NCBI GenBank assembly: GCA_013288575.1 | Contig: JABDBO010000024.1 | Coordinates: forward strand, 1 to 15,356 | Reading direction: 5' to 3' | DNA length: 15,356 nt | Source: Alphaproteobacteria bacterium | GTDB taxonomy: Bacteria > Pseudomonadota > Alphaproteobacteria > Rickettsiales > 21-14-0-20-44-7 | In this document: positions 6,812 to 13,273 of the stretch, one piece after another | Layout: each line of letters begins with the position of its first letter | Numbering within the stretch: the stretch's first letter is position 1 | Position numbers and translations under genes: made by a program | Notes under the pieces: generated by a model | Databases searched by the model: none | What the model was told of the DNA's origin: nothing | The model's input: only the letters and a program-made list of their open reading frames with translations

Positions 6812-8131
6812 TTATTTTTGCTTAGAAAGTATTTTGTAGATTTTATCAGTCAAAACCTTCAAGTCTTTTTCCTCAATCACAAACGGTGGCGCAATATAAA
6901 CCACATCGCCAAATGGGCGCAGCCAAACATTCTCGGCAATAAATTTTTGCCGCAAGCTCAGAATAAAAGAATTATCATCAGATTTGCCATCCCAGCGAAG
7001 GCTGGGATCCAGTTCTTGAGTTTGCGACCCTGGATTCCCGCCTGCGCGGGAATGACATGCTTTTAAATCAAGCTGCACCACCCCAAACGCGCCTTTAACG
7101 CGCACATCTTTTACAATCGGCAAAGCCCTGCATTTAGCAAGTTCCTTCTGCATAATATTTTCAATTTTTGCTACCTGTTCTAATCGTGGCTCTTGCTCAA
7201 ATAAATCCAGCGAAGCATTCGCCGCCGCGCAAGCTAAGGCATTACCCATATAAGTCGGTCCATGCATGAAGGCGTGGTCATTAAACGTAGCAAAAACTTC
7301 CGCGCTGGCGCAAGTGGCCGCCAATGTCATCATCCCGCCAGTCAAAGCTTTGCCAATACACATGATATCTGGCACAATTCCGGCTTCCGCGCAGGCAAAC
7401 ATATAACCTGTGCGCCCAAAACCAGTGGCAATTTCATCAGCGATAAACAGCAAATCATGCTTTTTAGTAATCCGGTAAATTTCCGCCAAAACATCCGGCG
7501 AATGAAATTTCATTCCGCCTGCACCTTGTACCAATGGCTCGAGTATAACTGCCGCAATTTGGTTTTTCTCCGCCGCCAAGAGTGCATCAAATTCATTAAA
7601 CGCAATTTCATCTGATGGAATATCTACCATAAACTGCATCGGCGTAAAACCAACGAAAGGTGAATGCATTCCATCATTATCCGAAACGCTCATCGCGCCC
7701 ATCGTGTCGCCATGGTAGCTGTTGGTAAAGTGCACAAAGCGCTGCTTGCGCGTATTTTTATTTTGTATTTTCCAATATTGCGTCGCCATTTTCAAAGCAA
7801 CTTCCACCGCCGTTGAGCCGGAATCCGAGAAAAATACCCGCTCCAACCCTGTTAATTTCGCTAGCCGCTCCGCTAAAATATAGGGCTGCTCATGCGCCAA
7901 CCCCGCAAACATTACATGCGCCAATTTACTCGCCTGTTCTTGCACCGCTTTTACCAGGTGAGGGTGCTTATACCCATGACACACCGTCCACCAGCTCGAA
8001 ATTCCATCAATTAGCTCGCGTCCATCGGCAAGCTTTAATACGCACCCATAAGCATCCACAACCGGCAGCGGCATAGGCGCAATATTGTGCTGCGTGTAAG
8101 GCAGCCATGTGTGGTTTAGGTCAAATTTCAT
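6812..8131 (-). CDS. bioA: Adenosylmethionine-8-amino-7-oxononanoate aminotransferase (BioA)
   Basis: BioA is a PLP enzyme that transfers the amino group of SAM to 7-keto-8-aminopelargonate, giving 7,8-diaminopelargonate in biotin synthesis. Family marks include WLPYTQH (9-15), GISSWWTVCHGY (43-54), SDSGSTAVEVALK (102-114), NSYHGDT (137-143), ADEIATGFGRTG (231-242) with the PLP-contacting Asp, the Schiff-base Lys261 in IGKALTGG, and LRPFGDVVYIAPP (404-416). Residues about 359-389 are absent from E. coli BioA, which joins GVVETTHPVNMAAL directly to QKFFVEQGVW. They are encoded by a palindromic element inserted in frame in a surface-loop position near the C-terminus. All recognised catalytic motifs are intact, so the enzyme probably works. 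No ribosome binding site is seen; a promoter-like pair sits just upstream. Confidence 0.96.
   Translation of the reverse strand: MKFDLNHTWLPYTQHNIAPMPLPVVDAYGCVLKLADGRELIDGISSWWTVCHGYKHPHLVKAVQEQASKLAHVMFAGLAHEQPYILAERLAKLTGLERVFFSDSGSTAVEVALKMATQYWKIQNKNTRKQRFVHFTNSYHGDTMGAMSVSDNDGMHSPFVGFTPMQFMVDIPSDEIAFNEFDALLAAEKNQIAAVILEPLVQGAGGMKFHSPDVLAEIYRITKKHDLLFIADEIATGFGRTGYMFACAEAGIVPDIMCIGKALTGGMMTLAATCASAEVFATFNDHAFMHGPTYMGNALACAAANASLDLFEQEPRLEQVAKIENIMQKELAKCRALPIVKDVRVKGAFGVVQLDLKACHSRAGGNPGSQTQELDPSLRWDGKSDDNSFILSLRQKFIAENVWLRPFGDVVYIAPPFVIEEKDLKVLTDKIYKILSKQK
6986..7056. repeat. Palindromic repeat element inserted in frame in bioA
   Basis: Two 27-base arms (6986-7012 and 7030-7056) are inverted repeats of each other with 21 of 27 matches, around a 17-base centre. 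Each arm is itself a hairpin: ATCCCAGC-GAAG-GCTGGGAT (6989-7008), and ATTCCCGC-CTGC-GCGGGAAT (7034-7053). Read on the bioA strand it encodes CHSRAGGNP…LDPSLRWDGK; on the other strand it gives the familiar IPAKAGIQ…WIPACAGMT peptide often seen in spurious proteobacterial frames. The length keeps the bioA frame open. A related element lies in bioF. Confidence 0.85.
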
Positions 8132-8137
8132 CGCGAA

Positions 8138-8165
8138 AGTTTAGGCAAAATGCATTAATGGTCAA
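8138..8165 (-). promoter_or_regulatory. bioA: Candidate bioA promoter placed for a leaderless transcript
   Basis: On the minus strand TTGACC (8165-8160) and TAAACT (8143-8138) are 16 bp apart. The -10-like box ends six bases before the bioA ATG at 8131, and no ribosome binding site is present, so the transcript would begin at the start codon. Five of six -35 positions match TTGACA; the -10 matches four of six. Confidence 0.45.
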
Positions 8166-8228
8166 TTAAGCTGTAGCTTTAATTTTTAATTTACTATTTG
8201 TTTATATACAGAGTTTAAACCCAAACTA

Positions 8229-8233
8229 GGAGT
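8229..8233 (+). promoter_or_regulatory. Strong ribosome binding site of the 75-residue protein
   Basis: AGGAG precedes the ATG at 8240 with a six-base spacer, the best Shine-Dalgarno match in the window. It fixes the start of the small gene. Confidence 0.7.
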
Positions 8234-8239
8234 AAAATA

Positions 8240-8467
8240 ATGGATAAATTAAATGGCATGATCAAAGTTAAGAGCACTTTCATCAACCCGGAAGCAATTT
8301 CGCTGATTTTCTATGATGAAGGTCACGATGATTTAAATATTTATCTGCAAGGATACGGCGAAGATAACGGTAAAGTTGTCGCGCAAAGCCTTGGTGGTGC
8401 TGAAGAATATGAAAAGTTTCTCAAAAACTTTGAAGCTGCAATGAAGCAAAGATGCGGCGGAAAGTAA
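8240..8467 (+). CDS. Small acidic protein, unknown function
   Basis: A 75-residue protein with a strong ribosome binding site and its own intrinsic terminator 24 bases after the stop, so it is a complete single-gene unit and very likely expressed. I do not recognise the family. The sequence starts MDKLNGMIKVKSTFINPEAI, continues with an alternating beta-like stretch (SLIFYDEGHDDLNIYLQGYG) and ends with a charged helix (GGAEEYEKFLKNFEAAMKQ). This layout suggests a compact beta-alpha fold. The strong translation signals, unusual here, suggest it is made in large amounts. There is no signal peptide or membrane segment. It is divergent from bioA across a 108-bp gap, which need not imply shared function. 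Confidence 0.8.
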   Translation: MDKLNGMIKVKSTFINPEAISLIFYDEGHDDLNIYLQGYGEDNGKVVAQSLGGAEEYEKFLKNFEAAMKQRCGGK

Positions 8468-8490
8468 TAAGAACCAGCATCATTAATATT

Positions 8491-8515
8491 AAACGGCCTT
8501 TCGGGGCCGTTTTTT
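8491..8515 (+). terminator. Intrinsic terminator after the 75-residue protein gene
   Basis: AAACGGCC (8491-8498) pairs with GGCCGTTT (8505-8512) around a six-base loop and runs into six T residues (8510-8515). A GC-rich stem plus T-run on the plus strand is a standard rho-independent terminator. Confidence 0.9.
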
Positions 8516-8550
8516 ATTGCTTAGTGTCCCAAACTTTGTTTATTAAGCTT

Positions 8551-9120
8551 ATGAGTTTAGATGAAAATAAGTTTAGAAAAGTTATAAACGCCGCATGTGG
8601 CAGATTGTTTTTGGGTTCTATGGTTACTAGAATCCAACCTTTGGGCGCGAAAGATTCGCTTTATAACGATGTTATAAAAGGCCAGCATAATTATTTTGAA
8701 GTTGAGCTTAAACAAGGCGCAACAATGCGAAGGTTACTAGTGCAAATAGATGATAGATATGCCGATTTGCCCGAAGGTTCAGAGTTAAGCGACAATTATG
8801 ACCGATCGCAAAAATTATTTTTTTACAGCTTAGACACAACCAAATATTACGGCGCGGTTTATAACTCCCAAGGTAGAAGGTGGGAAGGTAAGAGTGCCAA
8901 TATTGGCAGCATAGTTTATTGCTCTAAATTTGAGGAACAAAGAGTTATTATTACCGTTTCTGGTCACGGTGGAGAGAGGTTGGGAACCCCTACCGTTTAT
9001 ACAGTGGAGCATCTTAATGGAGGTGATCCTATTGCTGCTGATTTTGAGCCATATTTTAGAGATATAGGTGAGTCACAACATGATGTCCGAGAATTCCAGA
9101 ACAGTCGGGCAAAAACTTAA
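8551..9120 (+). CDS. Hypothetical soluble protein
   Basis: A 189-residue protein that I do not recognise. The open frame extends upstream to 8452, but that stretch overlaps the preceding gene's end and its terminator; the ATG at 8551 (MSLDENKFRK) is the first one after the terminator and is the sensible start, although no strong ribosome binding site is visible. The sequence has an N-terminal helix (about 4-20), then mixed beta-rich segments such as YFEVELKQGATMRRLLVQID and ITVSGHGGERLGTPTVYTVEHL, and a polar tail. No signal peptide or membrane segments. Its stop overlaps the stop of the convergent bioB. Real gene status is supported by length and neighbour packing; function unknown. Confidence 0.65.
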   Translation: MSLDENKFRKVINAACGRLFLGSMVTRIQPLGAKDSLYNDVIKGQHNYFEVELKQGATMRRLLVQIDDRYADLPEGSELSDNYDRSQKLFFYSLDTTKYYGAVYNSQGRRWEGKSANIGSIVYCSKFEEQRVIITVSGHGGERLGTPTVYTVEHLNGGDPIAADFEPYFRDIGESQHDVREFQNSRAKT

Positions 9121-10064
9121 ACCGCCAGCGCCGTAATCCCCAGCTTCTCAAACAATTTCTTATCCTCATTCACTTCCGGGTTCGGCGTTGTCAGCAGCTT
9201 CTCGCCATAAAATATCGAATTAGCACCCGCCAAGAAACACAGTGCCTGCATTTCGTCTGACATTTCCTCACGCCCCGCGCTTAATCGCACCGCTGCTTTC
9301 GGCATCAAAACCCGCGCCACTGCAATAGTTCGTACAAAATCTAATGGTTCCACCGCACCATTTTCGGCAAACGGCGTGCCTTCAACTTTCACCAGCATAT
9401 TAATCGGCACTGATTCCGGGTGCTCGGCCATATTCGCCAAAGTCATCAACATCCCAGCGCGGTCACGCACAGTTTCACCCATGCCGACAATTCCGCCGCA
9501 GCAGGTTTTCATCCCCGCTTCACGCACATTTTCCAGCGTATCCAAGCGGTCTTGAAACGTCCGCGTCGTAATAATATTGCCGTAATATTCCGGTGAGGTA
9601 TCAATATTATGGTTATAATAATCCAGCCCCGCGTCCTTTAATTGCGCCGCCTGATCCTTGGTAATCATACCAAGCGTGCAGCAGCTTTCCATGCCCAGCT
9701 CTTTCACAACTTTGACCATTTCAACCACATTTTTCATGTCGCGTTCTTTTGGTGAGCGCCACGCCGCACCCATGCAAAACCGCGATGCGCCAGCGTTCTT
9801 GGCCTTCAAAGCCTCTGCCCGCACATGTTCCACCGTAGTAATTTTTTCTGCTTTAACCGGAGTATCATACCGCGCTGATTGTGGGCAATATTTGCAATCT
9901 TCCTCACAGCCACCGGTTTTTATCGAGAGCAGTGTCGAAACCTGCACCGCATTCGGATCGTGATTTGCGCGGTGCACAGATTGTGCTTCAAAAATTAAAT
10001 CATTGAAGGGGAGGGCGAATAAATCTAGTATTTCTTCGATTTTCCAATTGTTGCGAATGTTCAT
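9117..10064 (-). CDS. bioB: Biotin synthase (BioB)
   Basis: BioB is a radical-SAM enzyme that inserts sulfur into dethiobiotin to make biotin. From the ATG at 10064 the protein has 315 residues, within the normal range. The radical-SAM cluster motif C53-x3-C57-x2-C60 (CEEDCKYCPQSARY) is complete. Other BioB marks follow: GAAWRSPKERD, CCTLGMI, YYNHNIDTSPEYY, TTRTFQDRLDTL, CCGGIVGMGET, LVKVEGTPF and RLSAGREEM. The frame continues upstream to 10151, but those extra residues are unlike the family and lie antisense to bioF. The chosen start codon overlaps the bioF start codon on the other strand by two bases. No ribosome binding site precedes it. Confidence 0.96.
   Translation of the reverse strand: MNIRNNWKIEEILDLFALPFNDLIFEAQSVHRANHDPNAVQVSTLLSIKTGGCEEDCKYCPQSARYDTPVKAEKITTVEHVRAEALKAKNAGASRFCMGAAWRSPKERDMKNVVEMVKVVKELGMESCCTLGMITKDQAAQLKDAGLDYYNHNIDTSPEYYGNIITTRTFQDRLDTLENVREAGMKTCCGGIVGMGETVRDRAGMLMTLANMAEHPESVPINMLVKVEGTPFAENGAVEPLDFVRTIAVARVLMPKAAVRLSAGREEMSDEMQALCFLAGANSIFYGEKLLTTPNPEVNEDKKLFEKLGITALAV
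10003..10031 (+). promoter_or_regulatory. bioF: Weak candidate bioF promoter inside the bioB 5' coding region
   Basis: TTGAAG (10003-10008) and TAGTAT (10026-10031) are separated by exactly 17 bp and point towards bioF, about 30 bases upstream of its ATG. Each box matches consensus at only four of six positions. It lies antisense within the first codons of bioB, where a bioF promoter must lie if the start codons overlap. Confidence 0.25.
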
Positions 10065-11184
10065 GGATAAGCTTTTACAGCAAAAACTAGATGATTTGAA
10101 GGATAAAAATTTATTCCGCTCTTTAAAGGGTGCGGAAGATGGATTTATCAATTTTACTAGTAATGACTATTTAGGCATGTCGCGCCGCCCAGAAGTTATC
10201 GAAGCTGGCGTAAAAGCCGCTTTAAAATATGGGGCAGGGGCAACTGCCAGCCGCTTAGCCGGTGGAAACCACGCGTTATATGAAGAGCTGGAAGCCAGCC
10301 TCGCCGCCAACAAAGGCACCGAAGCCGCACTGGTTTTCGGCAGCGGCTATCTAACCAATATAGGGGTTATCTCTGCTCTAGAGCCAGATGTGGTTTTTGC
10401 CGATAAACTTGTGCATGCTTGCATTATCGACGGGGTAAAACTCTCCGGCGCAAAGCTAATTCGCTTCAAACATAATGACATGGGCGATTTAAGAAAACGG
10501 TTGGAAGAGAATTGTCATCCTCGTGCCCGACACGAGGATCTAGGGCTTCAACCTCCGCAACTGGATTCTCGGGTCAAGCCAGAGAATGACAGGGTAAGAA
10601 AACTAATCATCACCGAAGAAATTTTCTCCATGGATGGCGACACCGCACCCATAGATGAGTTAACCCAATTCAATACGCCACTCCTAATCGACGGAGCCCA
10701 CTCCCTCTACCAATCACCAATCACCAATCGCCAATCATCAATTTACGTCGGCACTCTCTCCAAAGCCATTGGTTGCTATGGTGGCTATGTTGCTGGCAGC
10801 AAAACCCTGATCGAATTCCTTAAAAACAAAGCCCGTACTTTCGTTTATTCCACGGGCCTCCCACCATTCGTGATCGGCTCTGCCATAAAATCATTGGAAA
10901 TAATCGAAAAAGAAAAGCCATATTTGAAAGCACTGGAAAACGTAAAATATCTAAGTTCTAAGTTCCAAGTTCCAAGTTCTTCCGCAATTATCCCCATAAT
11001 CCTCGGCTCAGAAGAAAAAGCCATTGCCGCCGAACAACTATTAAAACAAAACAAAATCCTCGTTTCAGCCATCCGCCCGCCAACAGTGCCAAAAGGCACT
11101 TCGCGCCTGCGCATTTCGGTAACTGCCGCGCATACAAAAGAGGAAATTGATTTATTGGCCAATTGCCTTAAAACAATTCTATGA
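10063..11184 (+). CDS. bioF: 8-amino-7-oxononanoate synthase (BioF) with repeat-derived segments
   Basis: BioF is a PLP enzyme that condenses alanine with pimeloyl-ACP (or -CoA) to 7-keto-8-aminopelargonate, the first ring-forming step of biotin synthesis. The ATG at 10063 gives 373 residues starting MDKLLQQKLDDLKDKNLFRSL, like other BioF. Key marks: NDYLGM, ASRLAGGNHALYEELE, TEEIFSMDGD, D210 and H213 in LLIDGAHS, Schiff-base Lys234 in GTLSKAIG, STGLPPF and IRPPTVPKGTSRLRIS. Three segments are repeat DNA read in frame: residues about 150-175 (palindromic element), about 216-227 (ACCAATC heptamers) and about 296-306 (CYAAGTT heptamers). The second lies in place of the family's glycine-rich HGxGVxGxxGRG loop, which is lost. 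Catalytic residues remain, but activity may be altered. The stop overlaps lnt by four bases. Confidence 0.93.
   Translation: MDKLLQQKLDDLKDKNLFRSLKGAEDGFINFTSNDYLGMSRRPEVIEAGVKAALKYGAGATASRLAGGNHALYEELEASLAANKGTEAALVFGSGYLTNIGVISALEPDVVFADKLVHACIIDGVKLSGAKLIRFKHNDMGDLRKRLEENCHPRARHEDLGLQPPQLDSRVKPENDRVRKLIITEEIFSMDGDTAPIDELTQFNTPLLIDGAHSLYQSPITNRQSSIYVGTLSKAIGCYGGYVAGSKTLIEFLKNKARTFVYSTGLPPFVIGSAIKSLEIIEKEKPYLKALENVKYLSSKFQVPSSSAIIPIILGSEEKAIAAEQLLKQNKILVSAIRPPTVPKGTSRLRISVTAAHTKEEIDLLANCLKTIL
10514..10590. repeat. Palindromic repeat element inserted in frame in bioF
   Basis: The two 30-base ends (10514-10543 and 10561-10590) are inverted repeats with 22 of 30 matches. The left end holds a perfect 9-bp hairpin, ATCCTCGTG-CCCGA-CACGAGGAT (10517-10539); the right end pairs ATTCTC (10565-10570) with GAGAAT (10582-10587). 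It is related to the bioA element: arms start GTCAT and end CTAG/CCAG. It encodes CHPRARHED…LDSRVKPEND, the same reading frame used in bioA (CHSRAGGNP…LDPSLRWD). Confidence 0.85.
10709..10743 (+). repeat. Five tandem ACCAATC heptamers inside bioF
   Basis: Five contiguous heptamers read ACCAATC, ACCAATC, ACCAATC, GCCAATC and ATCAATT. Because seven is not a multiple of three, each unit is translated in a different frame, giving QSPITNRQSSI. The segment falls where BioF normally has a glycine-rich loop after the Asp-Ala-His motif. Confidence 0.85.
10951..10978 (+). repeat. Four tandem CYAAGTT heptamers inside bioF
   Basis: CTAAGTT, CTAAGTT, CCAAGTT and CCAAGTT follow without gaps and are translated as LSSKFQVPS. 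The unit is the same as in the array at 4222-4290 beside thiC, showing a repeat family present at separate loci. Confidence 0.85.
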
Positions 11185-12677
11185 AAATGTTTCAAGGCAA
11201 ATTAAAATATCTAACTCTTTTCCTTGCTGGCGGCATGGCAGATCTTGCGCTTGCACCATTTTTTGTTTTCCCGATATTATTCGTTTCGTTCCCAATCTTT
11301 TTCAAAATCCTCGAAACTGCAGAAAATAAAAAACAGGCATTCAAAATCGGCTGGTGCTTTGGCTTTGGCTATTTCGTTTTCGGCCTGTATTGGATCGCTA
11401 ATTCGCTCTTGGTTGATGCCGAAAAATTCGCCTGGCTCATTCCATTTGCCGTTTGTGGAATTCCCTTTTTACTTGCCATATATATTGGCCTATTTGCCCT
11501 TAGCTATAAAGTTACCAGCCAAAATTTCAGCTCTCCGGCAAAAATTGTTTTGTTTGCTTCGCTTTGGGTAATTTTTGAATTCCTGCGCGCTATATTATTC
11601 ACGGGTTTCCCTTGGAATTTGATCGGCTATACCGCGCTGTTTTCTCTGCAATTTTCGCAACTCGCAGCCATTGGTGGCGTATATTTACTCAGCTTTTTAA
11701 TCGTTATTATCACGCTCACAATTACCTGCAAGAATGACAAATTCATCGCTGCTGTAATAATCCTCACCATAGCAAATTATGGCTATGGCTATTACCATAT
11801 TAATAACCAGGTGCAACATACGAAAAGCGCGTCAAAAATTATGATCTTTCAGCCTAGCGTGCAGCAAACCTTAAAGTGGGATCCGCTCGCTGCCAAAAAG
11901 CAATTTCTTGCCGATGTTGATTATATAAAATCAAAAAACTTCAAAGATAATGACATTATCCTCTGGCCGGAAAGTGGCGTGCCATATTACTTAACCAGCG
12001 AACCGTGGATTGTTGATACGCTGCAAAATATCACACCTAACAATGGCATTATGGTAACCGGCGCGCTGCGTGCCGAAGGCGAAACTAAAGAAGATTATAA
12101 AGTCTGGAATACGCTTTATGCAATTTCTCGGACCGGCATATATAAATATTATGACAAAATCCACTTAGTTCCATTTGGTGAATTTGTTCCCTTACGTAAT
12201 GTTTTGCCAATTGATAAAATCACGCCTGGCGCGCTGGATTTCTCGCGCGGCACTGAGCGCCCAGTTATAAAATATACAAATGGCCCTGGGTTTTTACCGC
12301 TCATTTGTTACGAAGTTATTTTTCCTAACTATGCCAAATCTGCAACTAAACCAGATTTGCTTGTCAACATAACGAATGATGGTTGGTTTGGTAATAGCAC
12401 TGGCCCGCAGCAACATCTGGCTATGGCAAGAATGCGCGCCATAGAGCAGGGCATCCCACTTTTGCGTGCGGCAAATACGGGAATTTCGGCAGTTATAGAT
12501 CCGGTGGGGAAGGTTATTTCTTCGCTAAAATATAATGAGAGGAATATTATTAATATTGATCTTGAATTAAGTTCCAGTGCGACTATGTATAATACATATG
12601 GTGACTTAACGATTTGTGGATTAATCCTAATTAGCCTAACAATTATGTTAATTTTTAGAAGAAAATTGCAAAACTAG
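11181..12677 (+). CDS. lnt: Apolipoprotein N-acyltransferase (Lnt)
   Basis: Lnt is the inner-membrane enzyme that adds the third acyl chain to the N-terminal cysteine of lipoproteins. The 498-residue protein has about seven hydrophobic segments between residues 8 and 205 and a last one at 474-492. Between them is a periplasmic nitrilase-type domain (about 218-465) with the catalytic triad E264 (WPESGVPYY), K326 (YDKIHLVPFGE) and C376 (LPLICYEVIFP), matching E. coli E267, K335 and C387. NITNDGWFGNSTGPQQHLAMARMRAIE is also typical. The start overlaps the bioF stop (ATGA), so translation is probably coupled; the function is unrelated to biotin. The following order, XRE regulator then metK, is the usual alphaproteobacterial one, so bioF has apparently been placed upstream of a conserved block. 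Confidence 0.96.
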   Translation: MKMFQGKLKYLTLFLAGGMADLALAPFFVFPILFVSFPIFFKILETAENKKQAFKIGWCFGFGYFVFGLYWIANSLLVDAEKFAWLIPFAVCGIPFLLAIYIGLFALSYKVTSQNFSSPAKIVLFASLWVIFEFLRAILFTGFPWNLIGYTALFSLQFSQLAAIGGVYLLSFLIVIITLTITCKNDKFIAAVIILTIANYGYGYYHINNQVQHTKSASKIMIFQPSVQQTLKWDPLAAKKQFLADVDYIKSKNFKDNDIILWPESGVPYYLTSEPWIVDTLQNITPNNGIMVTGALRAEGETKEDYKVWNTLYAISRTGIYKYYDKIHLVPFGEFVPLRNVLPIDKITPGALDFSRGTERPVIKYTNGPGFLPLICYEVIFPNYAKSATKPDLLVNITNDGWFGNSTGPQQHLAMARMRAIEQGIPLLRAANTGISAVIDPVGKVISSLKYNERNIINIDLELSSSATMYNTYGDLTICGLILISLTIMLIFRRKLQN

Positions 12678-12694
12678 CTTGATTAACTCTAAAA

Positions 12695-12731
12695 ATTCCT
12701 TTATTAACATTAGATAATATTTAATAGGAAT
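12695..12731. promoter_or_regulatory. AT-rich dyad after lnt
   Basis: ATTCCT (12695-12700) and ATTAA (12703-12707) can pair with TTAAT (12721-12725) and AGGAAT (12726-12731), leaving a two-base bulge. It could slow or end transcription from lnt or act as an operator. There is no T-run after it, so the role is open. Confidence 0.3.
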
Positions 12732-12760
12732 CTTCCTAAGCCGTCTGTAAAGCTCTGAAA

Positions 12761-12777
12761 TTGGCCTTTTCGGCCAA
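12761..12777. other. Short GC-rich hairpin between lnt and the XRE regulator
   Basis: TTGGCC (12761-12766) pairs perfectly with GGCCAA (12772-12777) around a five-base loop. The tract after it on the plus strand is A rather than T, and the minus strand lacks a T-run downstream, so it does not qualify as an ordinary intrinsic terminator in either direction. Confidence 0.4.
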
Positions 12778-12842
12778 AAAACTTCAATTAATCCAGCGCT
12801 TGGCACCCGGTCTGATGATATTCCATTTTTGGTTTTATAGTA

Positions 12843-13235
12843 ATGAGTGCAAATCCGATCGATATTCATGTAGGCAAAAGGCTCCGTCTTCGTAGAACTA
12901 TGCTTGGAATTAGCCAAGAAAAATTAGCGGAAATATTAGGAATTACCTTCCAACAAGTGCAAAAATACGAAAAAGGCATTAACCGTGTTGGTTCTAGCCG
13001 TTTGTTTGATATCGCTAAAGCGTTAAATGTTCCGGTTAATTTCTTCTTTGATGAATATTCTGGTAATGCAAATTCTCAATATGCTTTGGCTGAAGATACA
13101 GCTGCATTTGAGCATGAAGATAATCTCAAAAACCGCGAAACTATGACGTTGGTCCGTGCTTACTACCAAATTTCTGATCCTAAGGTCCGTAAGAAGGCCC
13201 TTGAGCTGATTAAATCCCTTGCCGATAACAAATAG
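12843..13235 (+). CDS. XRE-family helix-turn-helix regulator, alphaproteobacterial PraR-like type
   Basis: A 130-residue DNA-binding protein. Residues 12-67 form a Cro/CI-type helix-turn-helix: RLRLRRTMLGISQEKLAEIL, then GITFQQVQKYEKGINRVGSS as the recognition region and LFDIAKALNVPVNFFF. The IDIHVG start and this signature match a regulator conserved across alphaproteobacteria, which I recall as PraR-like in rhizobia; the symbol is not assigned because orthology cannot be shown here. The C-terminal part (about 85-130) is acidic, then helical and lysine-rich, perhaps for dimer formation. Position between lnt and metK is conserved in the class. A TTGGCA (12810) about 17 bp before TTTTAT (12833) could serve as promoter, but the spacing to the ATG is very short. 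Targets unknown; autoregulation or control of metK is possible. Confidence 0.88.
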   Translation: MSANPIDIHVGKRLRLRRTMLGISQEKLAEILGITFQQVQKYEKGINRVGSSRLFDIAKALNVPVNFFFDEYSGNANSQYALAEDTAAFEHEDNLKNRETMTLVRAYYQISDPKVRKKALELIKSLADNK

Positions 13236-13242
13236 CTCTGTT

Positions 13243-13271
13243 AGATAAGCCTATCTTTAAAAAGGGCTTAT
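13243..13271 (+). promoter_or_regulatory. metK: Alternative hairpins over the metK ribosome binding site
   Basis: ATAAGCC (13245-13251) pairs perfectly with GGCTTAT (13265-13271), which contains part of the AAGGG ribosome binding site (13262-13266) and ends two bases before the metK ATG. A competing hairpin pairs AGATA (13243-13247) with TATCT (13252-13256) and would free the site. The two cannot form together. This could tune metK translation; no known SAM riboswitch is recognised. Confidence 0.35.
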
Positions 13272-13273
13272 AT

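Noticed and set aside
6818..7066. Plus-strand frame encoding an IPAKAGIQ…WIPACAGMT peptide
   Set aside because: Antisense to the bioA C-terminus; the peptide is the reverse reading of the palindromic element, a common artefact.
8452..8550. Upstream extension of the 189-residue protein
   Set aside because: It would overlap the end of the 75-residue gene and its intrinsic terminator.
10065..10151. Upstream extension of bioB to 10151
   Set aside because: The 29 extra residues are unlike BioB and antisense to bioF; the ATG at 10064 gives a normal family N-terminus.
12761..12780. Intrinsic terminator after lnt
   Set aside because: The GC-rich stem is followed by A residues on the plus strand and there is no T-run downstream on either strand.
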